Shown here piece by piece: positions 42,919 through 52,152 of a stretch of 64,000 nt of DNA. This DNA is from CBFIDE01 sp965661265 (GTDB lineage: Bacteria > Bacteroidota > Bacteroidia > Flavobacteriales > Schleiferiaceae): contig CBFIDE010000007.1 of NCBI GenBank assembly GCA_965661265.1, forward strand, positions 51,782 through 115,781, in the 5' to 3' direction. The notes beneath the pieces were generated by a model. That model was not told the DNA's origin. It was given only the letters and a program-made list of their open reading frames with translations, and did not search any database. Position 1 is the first letter of the stretch. Every line of letters begins with the position of its first letter. The position numbers were made by a program, and so were the translations under genes.

Positions 42919-44229
42919 ATGGGCAAAATTTCACTAATAATAAAAAGAGAGTTTAACTCAAGAGTAAGGAAAAAGTCATTTATCCTATTAACCCTTTTAG
43001 GTCCAATCTTACTTGCGGCTATAATGATACTGCCTGCTTATATCGCGACTCTGCCTACTGATGAAAAGGTAGTTTTAGTATTAGATCCTGCAGTTCTTTT
43101 AGACTTTGATAAAGGAAAAGAAGAGTTAAAATTCAATTATTTAGATCCAAAAGTATTTGACCTTAAAAAGGCAAAAGATTTCCTCAAGGAAAGTGGACAC
43201 TTTGGACTACTGTATATTCCTACCGGCGAGGGTTTTGACCCTGACTTTATGCGGAGTAAAATTAAATTCTACTCTGAAGATGACCTAAGCCTGAGCTATA
43301 AAAATTACATTGAAATCAGGCTGGAAAGCTATTTGCAGAAGGAAAAACTCAAAGCTGAGGGGGTTGATCCTGAAATACTTGCCAGATCTAAAACTAGGGT
43401 AAGCTTGCAAACGGTAGGTCTAGGCGATCAGTCTAAAGCAAATGGGGCTGTTGAGTTAAAAATGGCCATAGGATATATAGGTGGTTTCCTTATTTATCTC
43501 TTCATATTTTTATATGGCACCCAAGTTTTAAGAGGCGTTATTGAAGAGAAAACTAATAGAGTAGTTGAGATAATGGTGAGCAGCGTCAAGCCATTTCAAC
43601 TTATGTTGGGTAAAATTATAGGGATAGGTGGAGTAGCTCTACTTCAGTTTATAATTTGGATTGTTTTTGGGCTTGTAATTTATATGGCCACAATACACTT
43701 TTTTATTGGTGATGCCCTAAACAGTGCCAATCTCAACATTCCAGGTGGTGCGGCCATAGAGCTTAGTGCGCAGCAAGAATTTGCATTTGATTTACAAAAA
43801 ATGTTGGCGAGCATTAACTTCCCACTAATCATCATTAGCTTTATTTGCTATTTTATTGGCGGTTACTTATTGTATGGAGCTCTTTTAGCCGCAGTTGGTT
43901 CAATGGTTGATAAAGAAGTCGATAGTCAACAATTTATGTTACCAATTAGCTTACCACTCATTGCTAGTTTGATCGTTCTTTTCAGGGCTTTAGATAATCC
44001 AGAAGGCCCACTTGCATTTTGGTTTAGCTTAGTCCCTTTTAGTTCACCAATAATAATGATGGCAAGAATACCTTTTGGAGTCAATACCTGGGAAATAGCA
44101 TTATCTTTATTTATTCTGATTATTACCTTTTTAGGTTTAACTTGGGTAGCCGCTAAAATATATAGGTCTGGCATATTACTTTATGGTAAAAAACTAGGCT
44201 GGAAAGACTTATTAAAGTCTTTGAAGTAA
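42919..44229 (+). CDS. ABC-2 family permease, NatB-like
   Basis: 436 residues. One N-terminal membrane helix (about 19-41, SFILLTLLGPILLAAIMIL), a ~150-residue extracytoplasmic loop, then five or six helices. The motif GVIEEKTNRVVEIMVSSVKP after the second helix is the hallmark of ABC-2/NatB permeases. Partner of the preceding ATPase; likely an exporter. Confidence 0.9.
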   Translation: MGKISLIIKREFNSRVRKKSFILLTLLGPILLAAIMILPAYIATLPTDEKVVLVLDPAVLLDFDKGKEELKFNYLDPKVFDLKKAKDFLKESGHFGLLYIPTGEGFDPDFMRSKIKFYSEDDLSLSYKNYIEIRLESYLQKEKLKAEGVDPEILARSKTRVSLQTVGLGDQSKANGAVELKMAIGYIGGFLIYLFIFLYGTQVLRGVIEEKTNRVVEIMVSSVKPFQLMLGKIIGIGGVALLQFIIWIVFGLVIYMATIHFFIGDALNSANLNIPGGAAIELSAQQEFAFDLQKMLASINFPLIIISFICYFIGGYLLYGALLAAVGSMVDKEVDSQQFMLPISLPLIASLIVLFRALDNPEGPLAFWFSLVPFSSPIIMMARIPFGVNTWEIALSLFILIITFLGLTWVAAKIYRSGILLYGKKLGWKDLLKSLK

Positions 44230-44233
44230 TAGT

Positions 44234-45079
44234 ATGGAAACAATAAACGAATTTCTTCAATTCACTATTTTTCAGATATCAAGCTATAAGCTTACTATTT
44301 CTGAAGTGGTCATTATTACCCTAATTTTTTCGGTCACTAAGCTTGTTTTATGGCTGATTAGCAAATATCTAAAAAGAAGAGTTAGTCATGGTAAACTGGA
44401 CTCAGGAAAACAATACGCCGTCCATCAGATCATAGTTTACATAGCTTATATTATAGCTATAATCTTATCCTTAGATGCCGTTGGAATAAAAATAACTGTT
44501 CTATTAGCAGGTTCAACAGCAATTCTGGTTGGCTTGGGTCTTGGACTTCAAGATTTATTTAAGGACATGGTAGCTGGCTTTGTTTTACTTTTTGAACGCG
44601 CCGTAACTTCTGGGGATATTATTGAAATTGATGGTATAGTCGGCCAAGTAAAAGAAGTGGGTTTTAGAACTACCAGCTTATTGACAAGAGAGGATATTGT
44701 CCTAATAGTTCCCAACACAAAATTGACCAACAATAATATTATCAATTGGTCACAAAACAAGAGCTTAACGCGATTTGCAGTTAGCATTGGCGTCGCTTAC
44801 GGCTCGGATACAGCAGAAGTAGAGAAACTTCTGATTCAAGCCACTAAAGACAATCCAGATATTGCTACTAAACCAGAGCCTAAAGTCTACTTTTCAAATT
44901 TTGGTGAAAGCTCCTTAGACTTTACTCTTTACTTTTTCTCTAAAAACCTGTTTAGAATTGAGAGAACTAAAAGTGAGTTGCGATTTAAAATTGATGAAGT
45001 CTTCAGAGAGAATAATGTAAGAATACCTTTCCCTCAGCGTGATCTTTGGATTAAGGAATACCCTAAATCTAAGGAGTAA
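44234..45079 (+). CDS. Small-conductance mechanosensitive channel (MscS family)
   Basis: 281 residues: three predicted N-terminal membrane helices, the third being the Gly/Ala-rich pore helix (VLLAGSTAILVGLGLGLQDL), then the beta domain (DIIEIDGIVGQVKEVGFRTT, VPNTKLTNNNIINWS) and the C-terminal alpha/beta domain. Acts as a pressure-relief valve in the inner membrane. Its stop overlaps the start of the phosphatase gene by one base (TAATG). Confidence 0.93.
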   Translation: METINEFLQFTIFQISSYKLTISEVVIITLIFSVTKLVLWLISKYLKRRVSHGKLDSGKQYAVHQIIVYIAYIIAIILSLDAVGIKITVLLAGSTAILVGLGLGLQDLFKDMVAGFVLLFERAVTSGDIIEIDGIVGQVKEVGFRTTSLLTREDIVLIVPNTKLTNNNIINWSQNKSLTRFAVSIGVAYGSDTAEVEKLLIQATKDNPDIATKPEPKVYFSNFGESSLDFTLYFFSKNLFRIERTKSELRFKIDEVFRENNVRIPFPQRDLWIKEYPKSKE

Positions 45080-46017
45080 TGAAAATTGCTATCATTGATT
45101 TGGGCACCAATACCTTTAACCTTCTTATCAGAGATTTTGAGACCAACGCTTTTATTCATAAAAGTAAAATCTCTGTAAAGCTTGGTAAGGGCGGATTGAA
45201 TGACAATTCTATTGCGGCAGATGCCTACAAGAGAGGGATGGATGCTCTCAGATCTCATTTAGTTACTATTAATGATTGTGGTGTTTCAAAGTCATTTGCT
45301 TTTGCGACATCCGCAATTCGCACCACTACTAACGGCAAAGAATTTGTTAAAGAAGCTTATCGCGATTTAGGAATTAGAATAAATATAATCTCAGGCCAAG
45401 AGGAGGCTAAATTAATCTATCAAGGAGTTGTTCAAGCCGTTGAAATGGAAGCGTCAAAATATCTGATTGCCGATATTGGCGGCGGAAGCACAGAGTTTAT
45501 TATCGCTGATCAAAACAAAGTTCATTGGCTTGCTAGTTTTCCATTGGGCTCTACTAGACTCCTAGAAAAGTTTAAACCATCAGATCCAATTTCAGAAAGT
45601 GATATCCTTGCCATGAACAGTTATTTCAAGGATATTCTAAAACCTTTAGATGCAGCACTTAGAGATCATGAAGTTAAATATATTATTGGAAGTAGCGGTT
45701 CTTTTGACACTCTTGCAGATATTATCCAAATGGAGAACGAAGGTCATATTCAAAGAGAAAATGAGCATTCTTATAACTTTAACAAACTAGACTACAGGTC
45801 GCTGGCAAGTAAGCTCTTTAAACTAACGCAAACTGAAAGGCTTGAGCTACCAGGAATGCTAGCGATGAGAGCAGAATTACTACCAATAGCTTGTGTCCTA
45901 ATAAATTATACCTTAGACTTATTACCAAATTCAGAATTAAAGCTCTCCACTTTTGCCTTAAAAGAAGGTGTTTTTACGAGCTTAAAAAATAATACGCATT
46001 CATGGCAAGAATTTTAA
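45079..46017 (+). CDS. Ppx/GppA family phosphatase
   Basis: 312-residue ASKHA-fold hydrolase. Phosphate-binding loops are visible: IDLGTNTFNLLI at the N-terminus and ADIGGGSTEFIIAD around residue 135, with FATSAIRTTTNG and EEAKLIYQG between. Substrates of the family are polyphosphate and (p)ppGpp; at ~310 residues it has only the two core domains and no C-terminal HD domain. The end overlaps the response-regulator start by 16 bases. Confidence 0.9.
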   Translation: MKIAIIDLGTNTFNLLIRDFETNAFIHKSKISVKLGKGGLNDNSIAADAYKRGMDALRSHLVTINDCGVSKSFAFATSAIRTTTNGKEFVKEAYRDLGIRINIISGQEEAKLIYQGVVQAVEMEASKYLIADIGGGSTEFIIADQNKVHWLASFPLGSTRLLEKFKPSDPISESDILAMNSYFKDILKPLDAALRDHEVKYIIGSSGSFDTLADIIQMENEGHIQRENEHSYNFNKLDYRSLASKLFKLTQTERLELPGMLAMRAELLPIACVLINYTLDLLPNSELKLSTFALKEGVFTSLKNNTHSWQEF

Positions 46018-47165
46018 TCATTGAAGACGAAAAGGCGATTAGAAATGTTCTTAAGAACATCTTATCTGATGAGGATAAAACCTTTGTAATAGACGAAGCA
46101 GAAAACGGTCGAATTGGAATAGAAAAAATTGCATCTAATGAGTTTGACCTGGTGCTATGTGATATAAAAATGCCCGAGAAGGACGGCCTGGAAGTGTTAG
46201 AGTATTGCATGTCTCAAAAAGCAGATACTGCAGTCGTAATGATCAGCGGACATGGTGATCTGGATACTGCAGTTCAATGTATGCGTATGGGGGCTTACGA
46301 TTATATAAGCAAGCCACCAGATTTAAATCGACTTATTAGCACTGTAAGGAACTCCTTAGATCGTCATGAATTGGTCAAGGAAAATAGGGTTCTTAAGAAA
46401 AAAGTAAGCAAGAAGTATGAAATGATCGGCCAATCAGAACCTATTCTACAAGTAAAGGATATGATAGAAAAGGTCGCTTCAACAGATGCGAGGGTTCTTA
46501 TTACAGGACCCAATGGAACTGGAAAAGAATTGGTTGCGCACTGGCTTCATGAAAAATCAAATCGCGCTAAGCAAAAACTGATTGAAGTTAATTGTGCAGC
46601 AATACCTTCTGAACTTATAGAAAGTGAATTGTTTGGACATAAGAAAGGAGCATTTACTTCTGCAGTTAAAGACAGAAAAGGAAAATTTGAACTTGCTGAT
46701 GGAGGAACTTTATTTTTAGATGAAATTGGCGATATGAGCCTCAGTGCTCAAGCTAAAGTGCTTAGAGCATTGCAGGAAGGGAAAATCACTCCGGTTGGGG
46801 GTGACAAAGAAATATCTGTGGATGTGCGTGTACTAGCCGCCACCAACAAAAACTTAAAAGAAGAAATAAAGGAGAATCGTTTTAGAGAGGATTTATATCA
46901 CCGCTTAAGTGTAATTTTGATTAAAGTTCCAGCGCTGAACGATCGCAAAGAAGATATTCCAGAATTATTGGAGCATTTTGCTAAGCTGATATCTAGAGAT
47001 CATGGAAGTGCCATTAAATCTTTTTCAGTTGACGCAATCCAACAACTTAAAGCTTTTGATTGGACAGGAAATATTAGAGAATTAAGAAATGTAGTTGAAA
47101 GACTTATTATCTTAAGTGGAGCTGAAATTACTAAAGAAGATGTCCTTAAGTACACCAGTAAATAA
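46002..47165 (+). CDS. Sigma-54 activator-type response regulator without a DNA-binding domain
   Basis: 387 residues. Receiver domain 1-120 with phospho-acceptor Asp54 (LVLCDIKMPEKDG) and Lys in SKPP; AAA+ domain ~140-370 with Walker A TGPNGTGKE, Walker B GGTLFLDEIGDMS and arginine fingers (RFREDLYHRLS). The sigma-54 contact loop reads GAFTSA, not GAFTGA. The protein stops at KEDVLKYTSK, just after the AAA+ lid, so the Fis-type helix-turn-helix is missing. This form recurs in Bacteroidota. How it would find its promoters is unclear. No partner histidine kinase is adjacent. Confidence 0.92.
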   Translation: MARILIIEDEKAIRNVLKNILSDEDKTFVIDEAENGRIGIEKIASNEFDLVLCDIKMPEKDGLEVLEYCMSQKADTAVVMISGHGDLDTAVQCMRMGAYDYISKPPDLNRLISTVRNSLDRHELVKENRVLKKKVSKKYEMIGQSEPILQVKDMIEKVASTDARVLITGPNGTGKELVAHWLHEKSNRAKQKLIEVNCAAIPSELIESELFGHKKGAFTSAVKDRKGKFELADGGTLFLDEIGDMSLSAQAKVLRALQEGKITPVGGDKEISVDVRVLAATNKNLKEEIKENRFREDLYHRLSVILIKVPALNDRKEDIPELLEHFAKLISRDHGSAIKSFSVDAIQQLKAFDWTGNIRELRNVVERLIILSGAEITKEDVLKYTSK

Positions 47166-47208
47166 TTGAAAAGCACTACCAAAACAACATTTTAATCTAT
47201 TGCAGAAT

Positions 47209-47448
47209 ATGGAATTACCTACTTTTTTACTAGCCGACAATACTGATTTACCTGAGGATATTTTTATCGTTCATACTCAGTATCCACGCTTTATCTGGAA
47301 TGTAAACCAAGATGAAGTAGAATGGATTGATGAATTAGAAGGTGAAGATGATAATATGGTCAATGATGTAGCCAATCTTTTAGATTTAGCTGAAACCTTT
47401 TACGAACGTGAGCTGAAATCATTAGAAGATGAGGATCTATCTCTGTAG
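47209..47448 (+). CDS. Small acidic conserved protein of unknown function
   Basis: 79 residues from the ATG at 47209 (MELPTFLLADNTDLPEDIF); a TTG at 47200 would add three. It is strongly acidic (DELEGEDDN, ELKSLEDEDLSL), cytoplasmic and without known motif. Similar short proteins occur in other Bacteroidota, so it is likely real. Located between the response regulator and the MATE gene. Confidence 0.72.
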   Translation: MELPTFLLADNTDLPEDIFIVHTQYPRFIWNVNQDEVEWIDELEGEDDNMVNDVANLLDLAETFYERELKSLEDEDLSL

Positions 47449-47471
47449 ATTTGCGGGCTTAAAGTTGCCCC

Positions 47472-48812
47472 TTGACTAAATCTGAACATTATAAAAAGAA
47501 TATAAGCCTTGCCTGGCCAGTGATGACCTCACAGCTTGGGCACATTTCTGTTGGCCTTGCTGATAGTATAATGATTGGTGCATTGGGAACAATCCCTTTG
47601 GCAGCTGGAGCATTTGCTAACTCACTTTTTGTTGTTCCTATGGTATTTGGCCTAGGCATGGCTATGGGTATTACCCCTCCTATCGCCAATGCTGATGGGG
47701 AAGGAAGACCAGATAAAAGTGCTAGCTTTCTAAAGAACGGTCTTTTAATTAATATAGTCACTGCGATTATTCTATTTCTAACTTGTCTAATAATTATTCC
47801 AGTAGCACCCTATTTAGGGCAAGAAGCTGAAGTTTTAGAGAGGGCCATCCCTTATTTAGTAATATTAAGTAGTAGTATTTTTCCCTTACTTATATTCCTA
47901 ACCTTTAAACAATTCGCGGAAGGATTATCGGATACCAAAACCAGTATGTACATCAGTTTATTTGCTAATGGGCTAAATATCTTATTAAATTATCTCTTCA
48001 TTTATGGACATTGGGGAGTTCCAGAAATGGGCCTTAATGGAGCCGCATGGGCCAGCCTAATATCAAGAATAATTATGGCTGCAGCTATGATGTACTACAT
48101 CTTTAAGATGCCCAAATTCAAGGAGTCCATATCCTATTGGAAGGCCGCTTATATCTCAAAAGAGAGGATCAAGAAAATCCTAGCAATTGGAGTTCCATCA
48201 GGCTTTCAATACATTTTTGAAGTTTCTGTATTTGCTGGTGCTGCCATATTGATGGGGCAAATTAATGCCGAATCTTTAGCTGCGCATCAAATTGCTATAA
48301 GCTTAGCCGCTGTAAGCTATATGGCCGCTAGTGGATTAGCAGCAGCAGCATCTGTTAGAATAGGTAATCAATTAGGGAAACGAGATTTCCGAAACCTTAA
48401 GATGGTTGGTAACACAAGTCTGCATTTATCTATTATTTTTATGGCTGTCTGTGGAATAGTCTATCTCAGTGGTCGCTATTATTTCCCGAGTTTCTATAGT
48501 GAGGATCTTGCGGTAATTGAAATTGCTGCACAATTATTAATTGTAGCTACAATATTTCAAATTGCTGATGGAATTCAAGTAGTAAGTTTAGGAGTTTTAA
48601 GAGGAATGGCTGATACTAGAGTACCAACCTTTATTTCGTTTTTAAGCTATTGGCTGATTGGATTTGGGGGAGCTTGGTTTTTAGGGATGAGAACAGATTT
48701 AGGTCCATTGGGAGTTTGGTTTGGCTTGGCCCTTGGTTTAGGTGTTGCCTCTGTCCTCTTATATTGGAGATTTAATTATTTAAGTAATAAACTGATTAGG
48801 GAAAATGAATAA
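47472..48812 (+). CDS. MATE family multidrug/cation efflux transporter
   Basis: 446 residues with twelve predicted membrane helices in two pseudo-symmetric halves. Typical segments: SLAWPVMTSQLGHISVGLAD, GLNGAAWASLISR and GVLRGMADTRVPTFIS. Substrate unknown; family members export drugs with Na+ or H+. Start is TTG at 47472; no ATG precedes the first helix. Overlaps bioY by 8 bases. Confidence 0.93.
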   Translation: MTKSEHYKKNISLAWPVMTSQLGHISVGLADSIMIGALGTIPLAAGAFANSLFVVPMVFGLGMAMGITPPIANADGEGRPDKSASFLKNGLLINIVTAIILFLTCLIIIPVAPYLGQEAEVLERAIPYLVILSSSIFPLLIFLTFKQFAEGLSDTKTSMYISLFANGLNILLNYLFIYGHWGVPEMGLNGAAWASLISRIIMAAAMMYYIFKMPKFKESISYWKAAYISKERIKKILAIGVPSGFQYIFEVSVFAGAAILMGQINAESLAAHQIAISLAAVSYMAASGLAAAASVRIGNQLGKRDFRNLKMVGNTSLHLSIIFMAVCGIVYLSGRYYFPSFYSEDLAVIEIAAQLLIVATIFQIADGIQVVSLGVLRGMADTRVPTFISFLSYWLIGFGGAWFLGMRTDLGPLGVWFGLALGLGVASVLLYWRFNYLSNKLIRENE

Positions 48813-49323
48813 TAACAAAAATCAACTTATACTAGGACTTATTAGTCTTTTAGCAATTTTAATCATTGCTCCTATTCGCTTCTCAGTAGGTACAGTTCCA
48901 ATTACAATGCAAACCTTTATTCTGTTTATAGTTGCTGCTATTAATAAGCCTAAAGTTTCTTTTATCATTGGACTATCCTATTTAACTCTAGGAGCTCTTG
49001 GCCTTCCTGTTTTTGCAAGTTTTCAATCCGGATACGAAAAATTAATAGGGCCTACCGCTGGCTTTTTATGGGCATTTCCATTGGTGATGCTCTACTTGAG
49101 TTATAGGACCAACTCTTTTACTCAAAGCTTCTATAGCCTAATAATCAGCTTTCTTCTTGTTCATTTCATTCTATTAATTCCTGGATTTATTTATTTAAAT
49201 ATAAGTCTTGATAATGTCAACATCTGGAATACCTTTATTAGACTGCTTCCTGGACTTTTAATCAAATCGATAGTTGGTGGACCCTTGGCTCATATGATCT
49301 TAAATAAAGTCCGAGAGTTTTAA
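48805..49323 (+). CDS. bioY: Biotin transporter BioY
   Basis: 172 residues with about six membrane helices. Family motifs GTVPITMQTFILF, YLTLGALGLPVFA and IGPTAGFLWAFPL are clear. BioY is the substrate-binding (S) component of ECF-type biotin uptake. No BioM/BioN or ECF module is adjacent, so it works alone or with an energising unit elsewhere. Translationally coupled to the MATE gene. Confidence 0.92.
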   Translation: MNNNKNQLILGLISLLAILIIAPIRFSVGTVPITMQTFILFIVAAINKPKVSFIIGLSYLTLGALGLPVFASFQSGYEKLIGPTAGFLWAFPLVMLYLSYRTNSFTQSFYSLIISFLLVHFILLIPGFIYLNISLDNVNIWNTFIRLLPGLLIKSIVGGPLAHMILNKVREF

Positions 49324-49362
49324 ACGTATACATATAGTGCAGAGTTTGACAAGATGACAAAT

Positions 49363-49396
49363 AAAAAAAGCTCGACATTTTCATGCCGAGCTCTTT
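49363..49396. terminator. Terminator between convergent bioY and azurin-like genes
   Basis: AGCTCG (49369-49374) and CGAGCT (49387-49392), extended inside by CA/TG pairs around one mismatch, with A-rich and T-rich flanks. It can act in both directions. Confidence 0.75.
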
Positions 49397-49413
49397 ATTT
49401 TAACAAGGTCTTT

Positions 49414-49938
49414 TTACTTTACAATAAACAAACCTTTCATTGCTGTATGACCAGGATAGGTACAAATAAACTGATAAGTACCAGGTACTGATGGAGCAGT
49501 AAAAGTAAGTGTTACTGTTTCTCCAGGATTTGCTATTGGAGTAGCTGCAATTACATTTGCATTATCCGGAACATAAGCTGCATCAGGGCCAGCAGTCATT
49601 CCTTCCATAGAAACTTCTTCCTGCGATCCTGCATTAATAAAAACAGCATTGTGAATCATACCGGCCATAGTTGCTTGATTCTCTAATGTTAACTCAACAA
49701 TTGTTCCTGGGGCAACATTGATTTTCTTAGGAGAATAAGCCATTTCTGCCATAGTCTCGCCCGTAGCTGCTAAAGTAATTTGGACAGTTTGAGGAGTTTC
49801 ATCATTTACAACTTCTTCAACTTTCTCAACTTTTTCTTCCTTCATTTCTTTTGCAGGACTCTCTGATTTAGACTCTGCTTCGCCACCTGAACAGGCCACA
49901 ATAAAACTTGCCAATAAGGCCAATAAAATAACTCTCAT
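49414..49938 (-). CDS. Azurin-like blue-copper lipoprotein
   Basis: 174 residues. Lipoprotein signal with Cys16 (SFIVAC-SGG), a Lys/Glu-rich linker (20-48) and a cupredoxin domain (50-174). Copper ligands by pattern: His96 (MIHNAVF), Cys159 (FICTYPGH), His164 and Met167 (TAMKG). This resembles azurin, although Met follows the second His after three residues rather than four. Likely a periplasm-facing electron carrier tied to the membrane; partners unknown. It has its own -7 box (TAACTTTG) and terminator. Confidence 0.9.
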   Translation of the reverse strand: MRVILLALLASFIVACSGGEAESKSESPAKEMKEEKVEKVEEVVNDETPQTVQITLAATGETMAEMAYSPKKINVAPGTIVELTLENQATMAGMIHNAVFINAGSQEEVSMEGMTAGPDAAYVPDNANVIAATPIANPGETVTLTFTAPSVPGTYQFICTYPGHTAMKGLFIVK

Positions 49939-49970
49939 AATTTTTGATTTTGTAGTTTAGTGCTTAACAC

Positions 49971-49978
49971 CAAAGTTA
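49971..49978 (-). promoter_or_regulatory. -7 box of the azurin-like gene
   Basis: On the minus strand TAACTTTG exactly fits TAnnTTTG, 32 bases before the ATG at 49938. The nearest TTG upstream is only 14 bases away, so the -33 element is not convincing. Confidence 0.45.
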
Positions 49979-49987
49979 CCATATAGT

Positions 49988-51064
49988 TTGAACAATTCCA
50001 TTAAAATTCTCTTTATTGGACGCCATGATTTACGCACTCAGGCTGGAGGTGATGCTGTACATATGGATCAGCATAAAATCTTTCTTGAACAACTAGGCTT
50101 TGATGTTCAAATTGCCCTTGTAGGGGAAATTAATGGCCCAAAGGAGGTGGATATTATTCATTTTTTTAACCTTGGAAGGCCGGCTGATTACTTTTACTTT
50201 TCTGATGTCAAAGCTAAGGCCAGAATTGTGAGTAGCATTTTTGTTGATTATTCTCAGGCAGATAAAGAGCAATCTTTTGCCAGAAGAGCGATTAGTAAGA
50301 GTTTGGGTAAGTATCGAATGGAATTTCTAAAGACACTAGCCAAGTATAAAATGTGGGGGATAAAAATACCTCCAGATTATGTAACAAATGGTCACAAAGG
50401 GTCTATTCAAAATATATTGTCCTCAGCTGATCATGTAATAACAGCTTCTAATGCAGAGCTAAATCATATTGAGACTAGTTTTAACGTACCAAAGCATTCT
50501 TGCATTTATTTAGGTAGTGAGCATATTTTGGCTTCCACCGATATCGATGCACCAGAATTTGATATTATCTGCATAGCCCGAATTGAACCTTTAAAAAATC
50601 AATTGCGATTAATAAAAGCTTGCGCTCAAGCCAACTTAACTCTACTTATTGTAGGAAATGCAGGAACTCAACATTTGGATTATTATCAAAAGTGCATTTT
50701 AGAAGCTAAGGGGATCGCCACTTTTATGGATTATCAAAAGCCTGAGGACTTAAGCTCCATTTATGCTTTAGCAAAGGTTCATGCTCTATGCAGTTTATAT
50801 GAAACCACCGGCTTAGTGAGCATTGAGGCCATGAAATGTGGCTTGAATATTTTAGTCAGCCATAGTGCTATTCAAGAAGAATTATTTGAAGACAAGGCAG
50901 CATACTGCGAGCCGACTAACATTGACTCAATTGCAGAAGGATTAAAATCGGCCTTGAGCCAAAAAGAAAAACATACAGAGTGGCTTCAGCAGAAATTCTC
51001 CTGGAAAAGCGCTGCAAATCAATTATCAGATATTTACCTAGAAACACTGACTCAAAAATCATGA
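49988..51064 (+). CDS. Glycosyltransferase (GT4-like)
   Basis: 358 residues, GT-B fold. N-terminal domain with ILFIGRHDLRTQAGGDAVHM (acceptor side) and C-terminal Rossmann domain with IARIEPLKNQLRLIKA and the nucleotide-sugar motif YETTGLVSIEAMKCGLN (E-x7-E). The sugar and linkage cannot be told. Start is TTG at 49988; the stop overlaps the next glycosyltransferase (ATGA). First gene of a surface-glycan region. Confidence 0.88.
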   Translation: MNNSIKILFIGRHDLRTQAGGDAVHMDQHKIFLEQLGFDVQIALVGEINGPKEVDIIHFFNLGRPADYFYFSDVKAKARIVSSIFVDYSQADKEQSFARRAISKSLGKYRMEFLKTLAKYKMWGIKIPPDYVTNGHKGSIQNILSSADHVITASNAELNHIETSFNVPKHSCIYLGSEHILASTDIDAPEFDIICIARIEPLKNQLRLIKACAQANLTLLIVGNAGTQHLDYYQKCILEAKGIATFMDYQKPEDLSSIYALAKVHALCSLYETTGLVSIEAMKCGLNILVSHSAIQEELFEDKAAYCEPTNIDSIAEGLKSALSQKEKHTEWLQQKFSWKSAANQLSDIYLETLTQKS

Positions 51065-52152
51065 AAATAGGAATCTTAGGAACACGAGGTATTCCAAATT
51101 CCTATGGAGGATTTGAAGAATGTGCTGAGCAACTTGCTGTACGATTAGTGAGCAAAGGCCATGAGGTAAGTGTCTATAATTCTCATAGACATCCTTTTTC
51201 AAATAAAGATTATAAAGGCGTTCAGTTGATCCACAAATATGATCCTGAGCATAGAATAGGTACTTCCGGACAATTTATTTACGACCTAAATTGCATTATT
51301 GATGCAAGATGGAGGAAGTTTGACGTACTCTTGCTTTTAGGATATACAAGTAGTAGCATCTGGTCTAGCCTAATGCCAAAAAAAACTAAGATTATTTGTA
51401 ATATGGATGGTTTGGAATGGAAACGTTCTAAGTATTCACAGCAGGTTCAAAGCTTCTTAAAAAGAGCAGAAAAATGGGCCGCCTCCTACAGCGATTTACT
51501 CATTGCTGATTCTAAAGAAATTGAAATTTACTTGGGGCAAAAATATCAGTCTCCAATGGTGCATATCGCCTATGGCGCTGAAATAATAAAAGATCCTCAA
51601 CTTGAGGTTTTAGGCCAATATGGTTTAGAAGCAAAAGACTATAATTTGGTCATTGCGCGGCTTGAGCCAGAAAACAATATTGAAATGATTTTAGAGGGAA
51701 TCACAAAGTCTCAGTCTACTATAATCAATATAATAATTGGGAATCATGAGACTACTTACGGAAGATTTTTAAAAGACAAATTCAAGGATAATAGAATTCG
51801 GTTTATTCAATCTAACTACAATAAAAACGAACTTCAAAGCTTAAGATATTATTCTAAAATCTACTTCCATGGACATTCTGTGGGAGGGACAAATCCAAGC
51901 TTACTTGAGGCCATGGCATGCCAATGTAATATTGCGGCCCATGACAATAGGTATAATAGGGAAGTATTAGTTCAAAACGCTTCTTACTTTCATGATGCTG
52001 TAGATATTACCAACATTATCGATCACTGGGAAACCAATGATATTCAAAAGCAAAAAGTAAAAGAGAACCTCTCAAGGATCAGAGAAGTTTATAATTGGGA
52101 TATGATAGCTGATCAATATGAAATATGCTTTGAGCAAAGTATGATTTCCTAA
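51061..52152 (+). CDS. DUF1972-containing glycosyltransferase
   Basis: 363 residues from the ATG at 51061, which shares ATGA with the previous stop. The N-terminal DUF1972 domain is clear (GILGTRGIPNSYGGFEECAE), followed by a GT4-like C-terminal domain (VIARLEPENNIEMILEG, SVGGTNPSLLEAMACQCN). DUF1972 proteins are often rhamnosyl- or glucuronosyl-type transferases adding the second sugar in capsule or O-antigen units; the specificity here is not known. Convergent with the sugar-phosphate transferase, overlapping by 4 bases. Confidence 0.88.
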   Translation: MKIGILGTRGIPNSYGGFEECAEQLAVRLVSKGHEVSVYNSHRHPFSNKDYKGVQLIHKYDPEHRIGTSGQFIYDLNCIIDARWRKFDVLLLLGYTSSSIWSSLMPKKTKIICNMDGLEWKRSKYSQQVQSFLKRAEKWAASYSDLLIADSKEIEIYLGQKYQSPMVHIAYGAEIIKDPQLEVLGQYGLEAKDYNLVIARLEPENNIEMILEGITKSQSTIINIIIGNHETTYGRFLKDKFKDNRIRFIQSNYNKNELQSLRYYSKIYFHGHSVGGTNPSLLEAMACQCNIAAHDNRYNREVLVQNASYFHDAVDITNIIDHWETNDIQKQKVKENLSRIREVYNWDMIADQYEICFEQSMIS

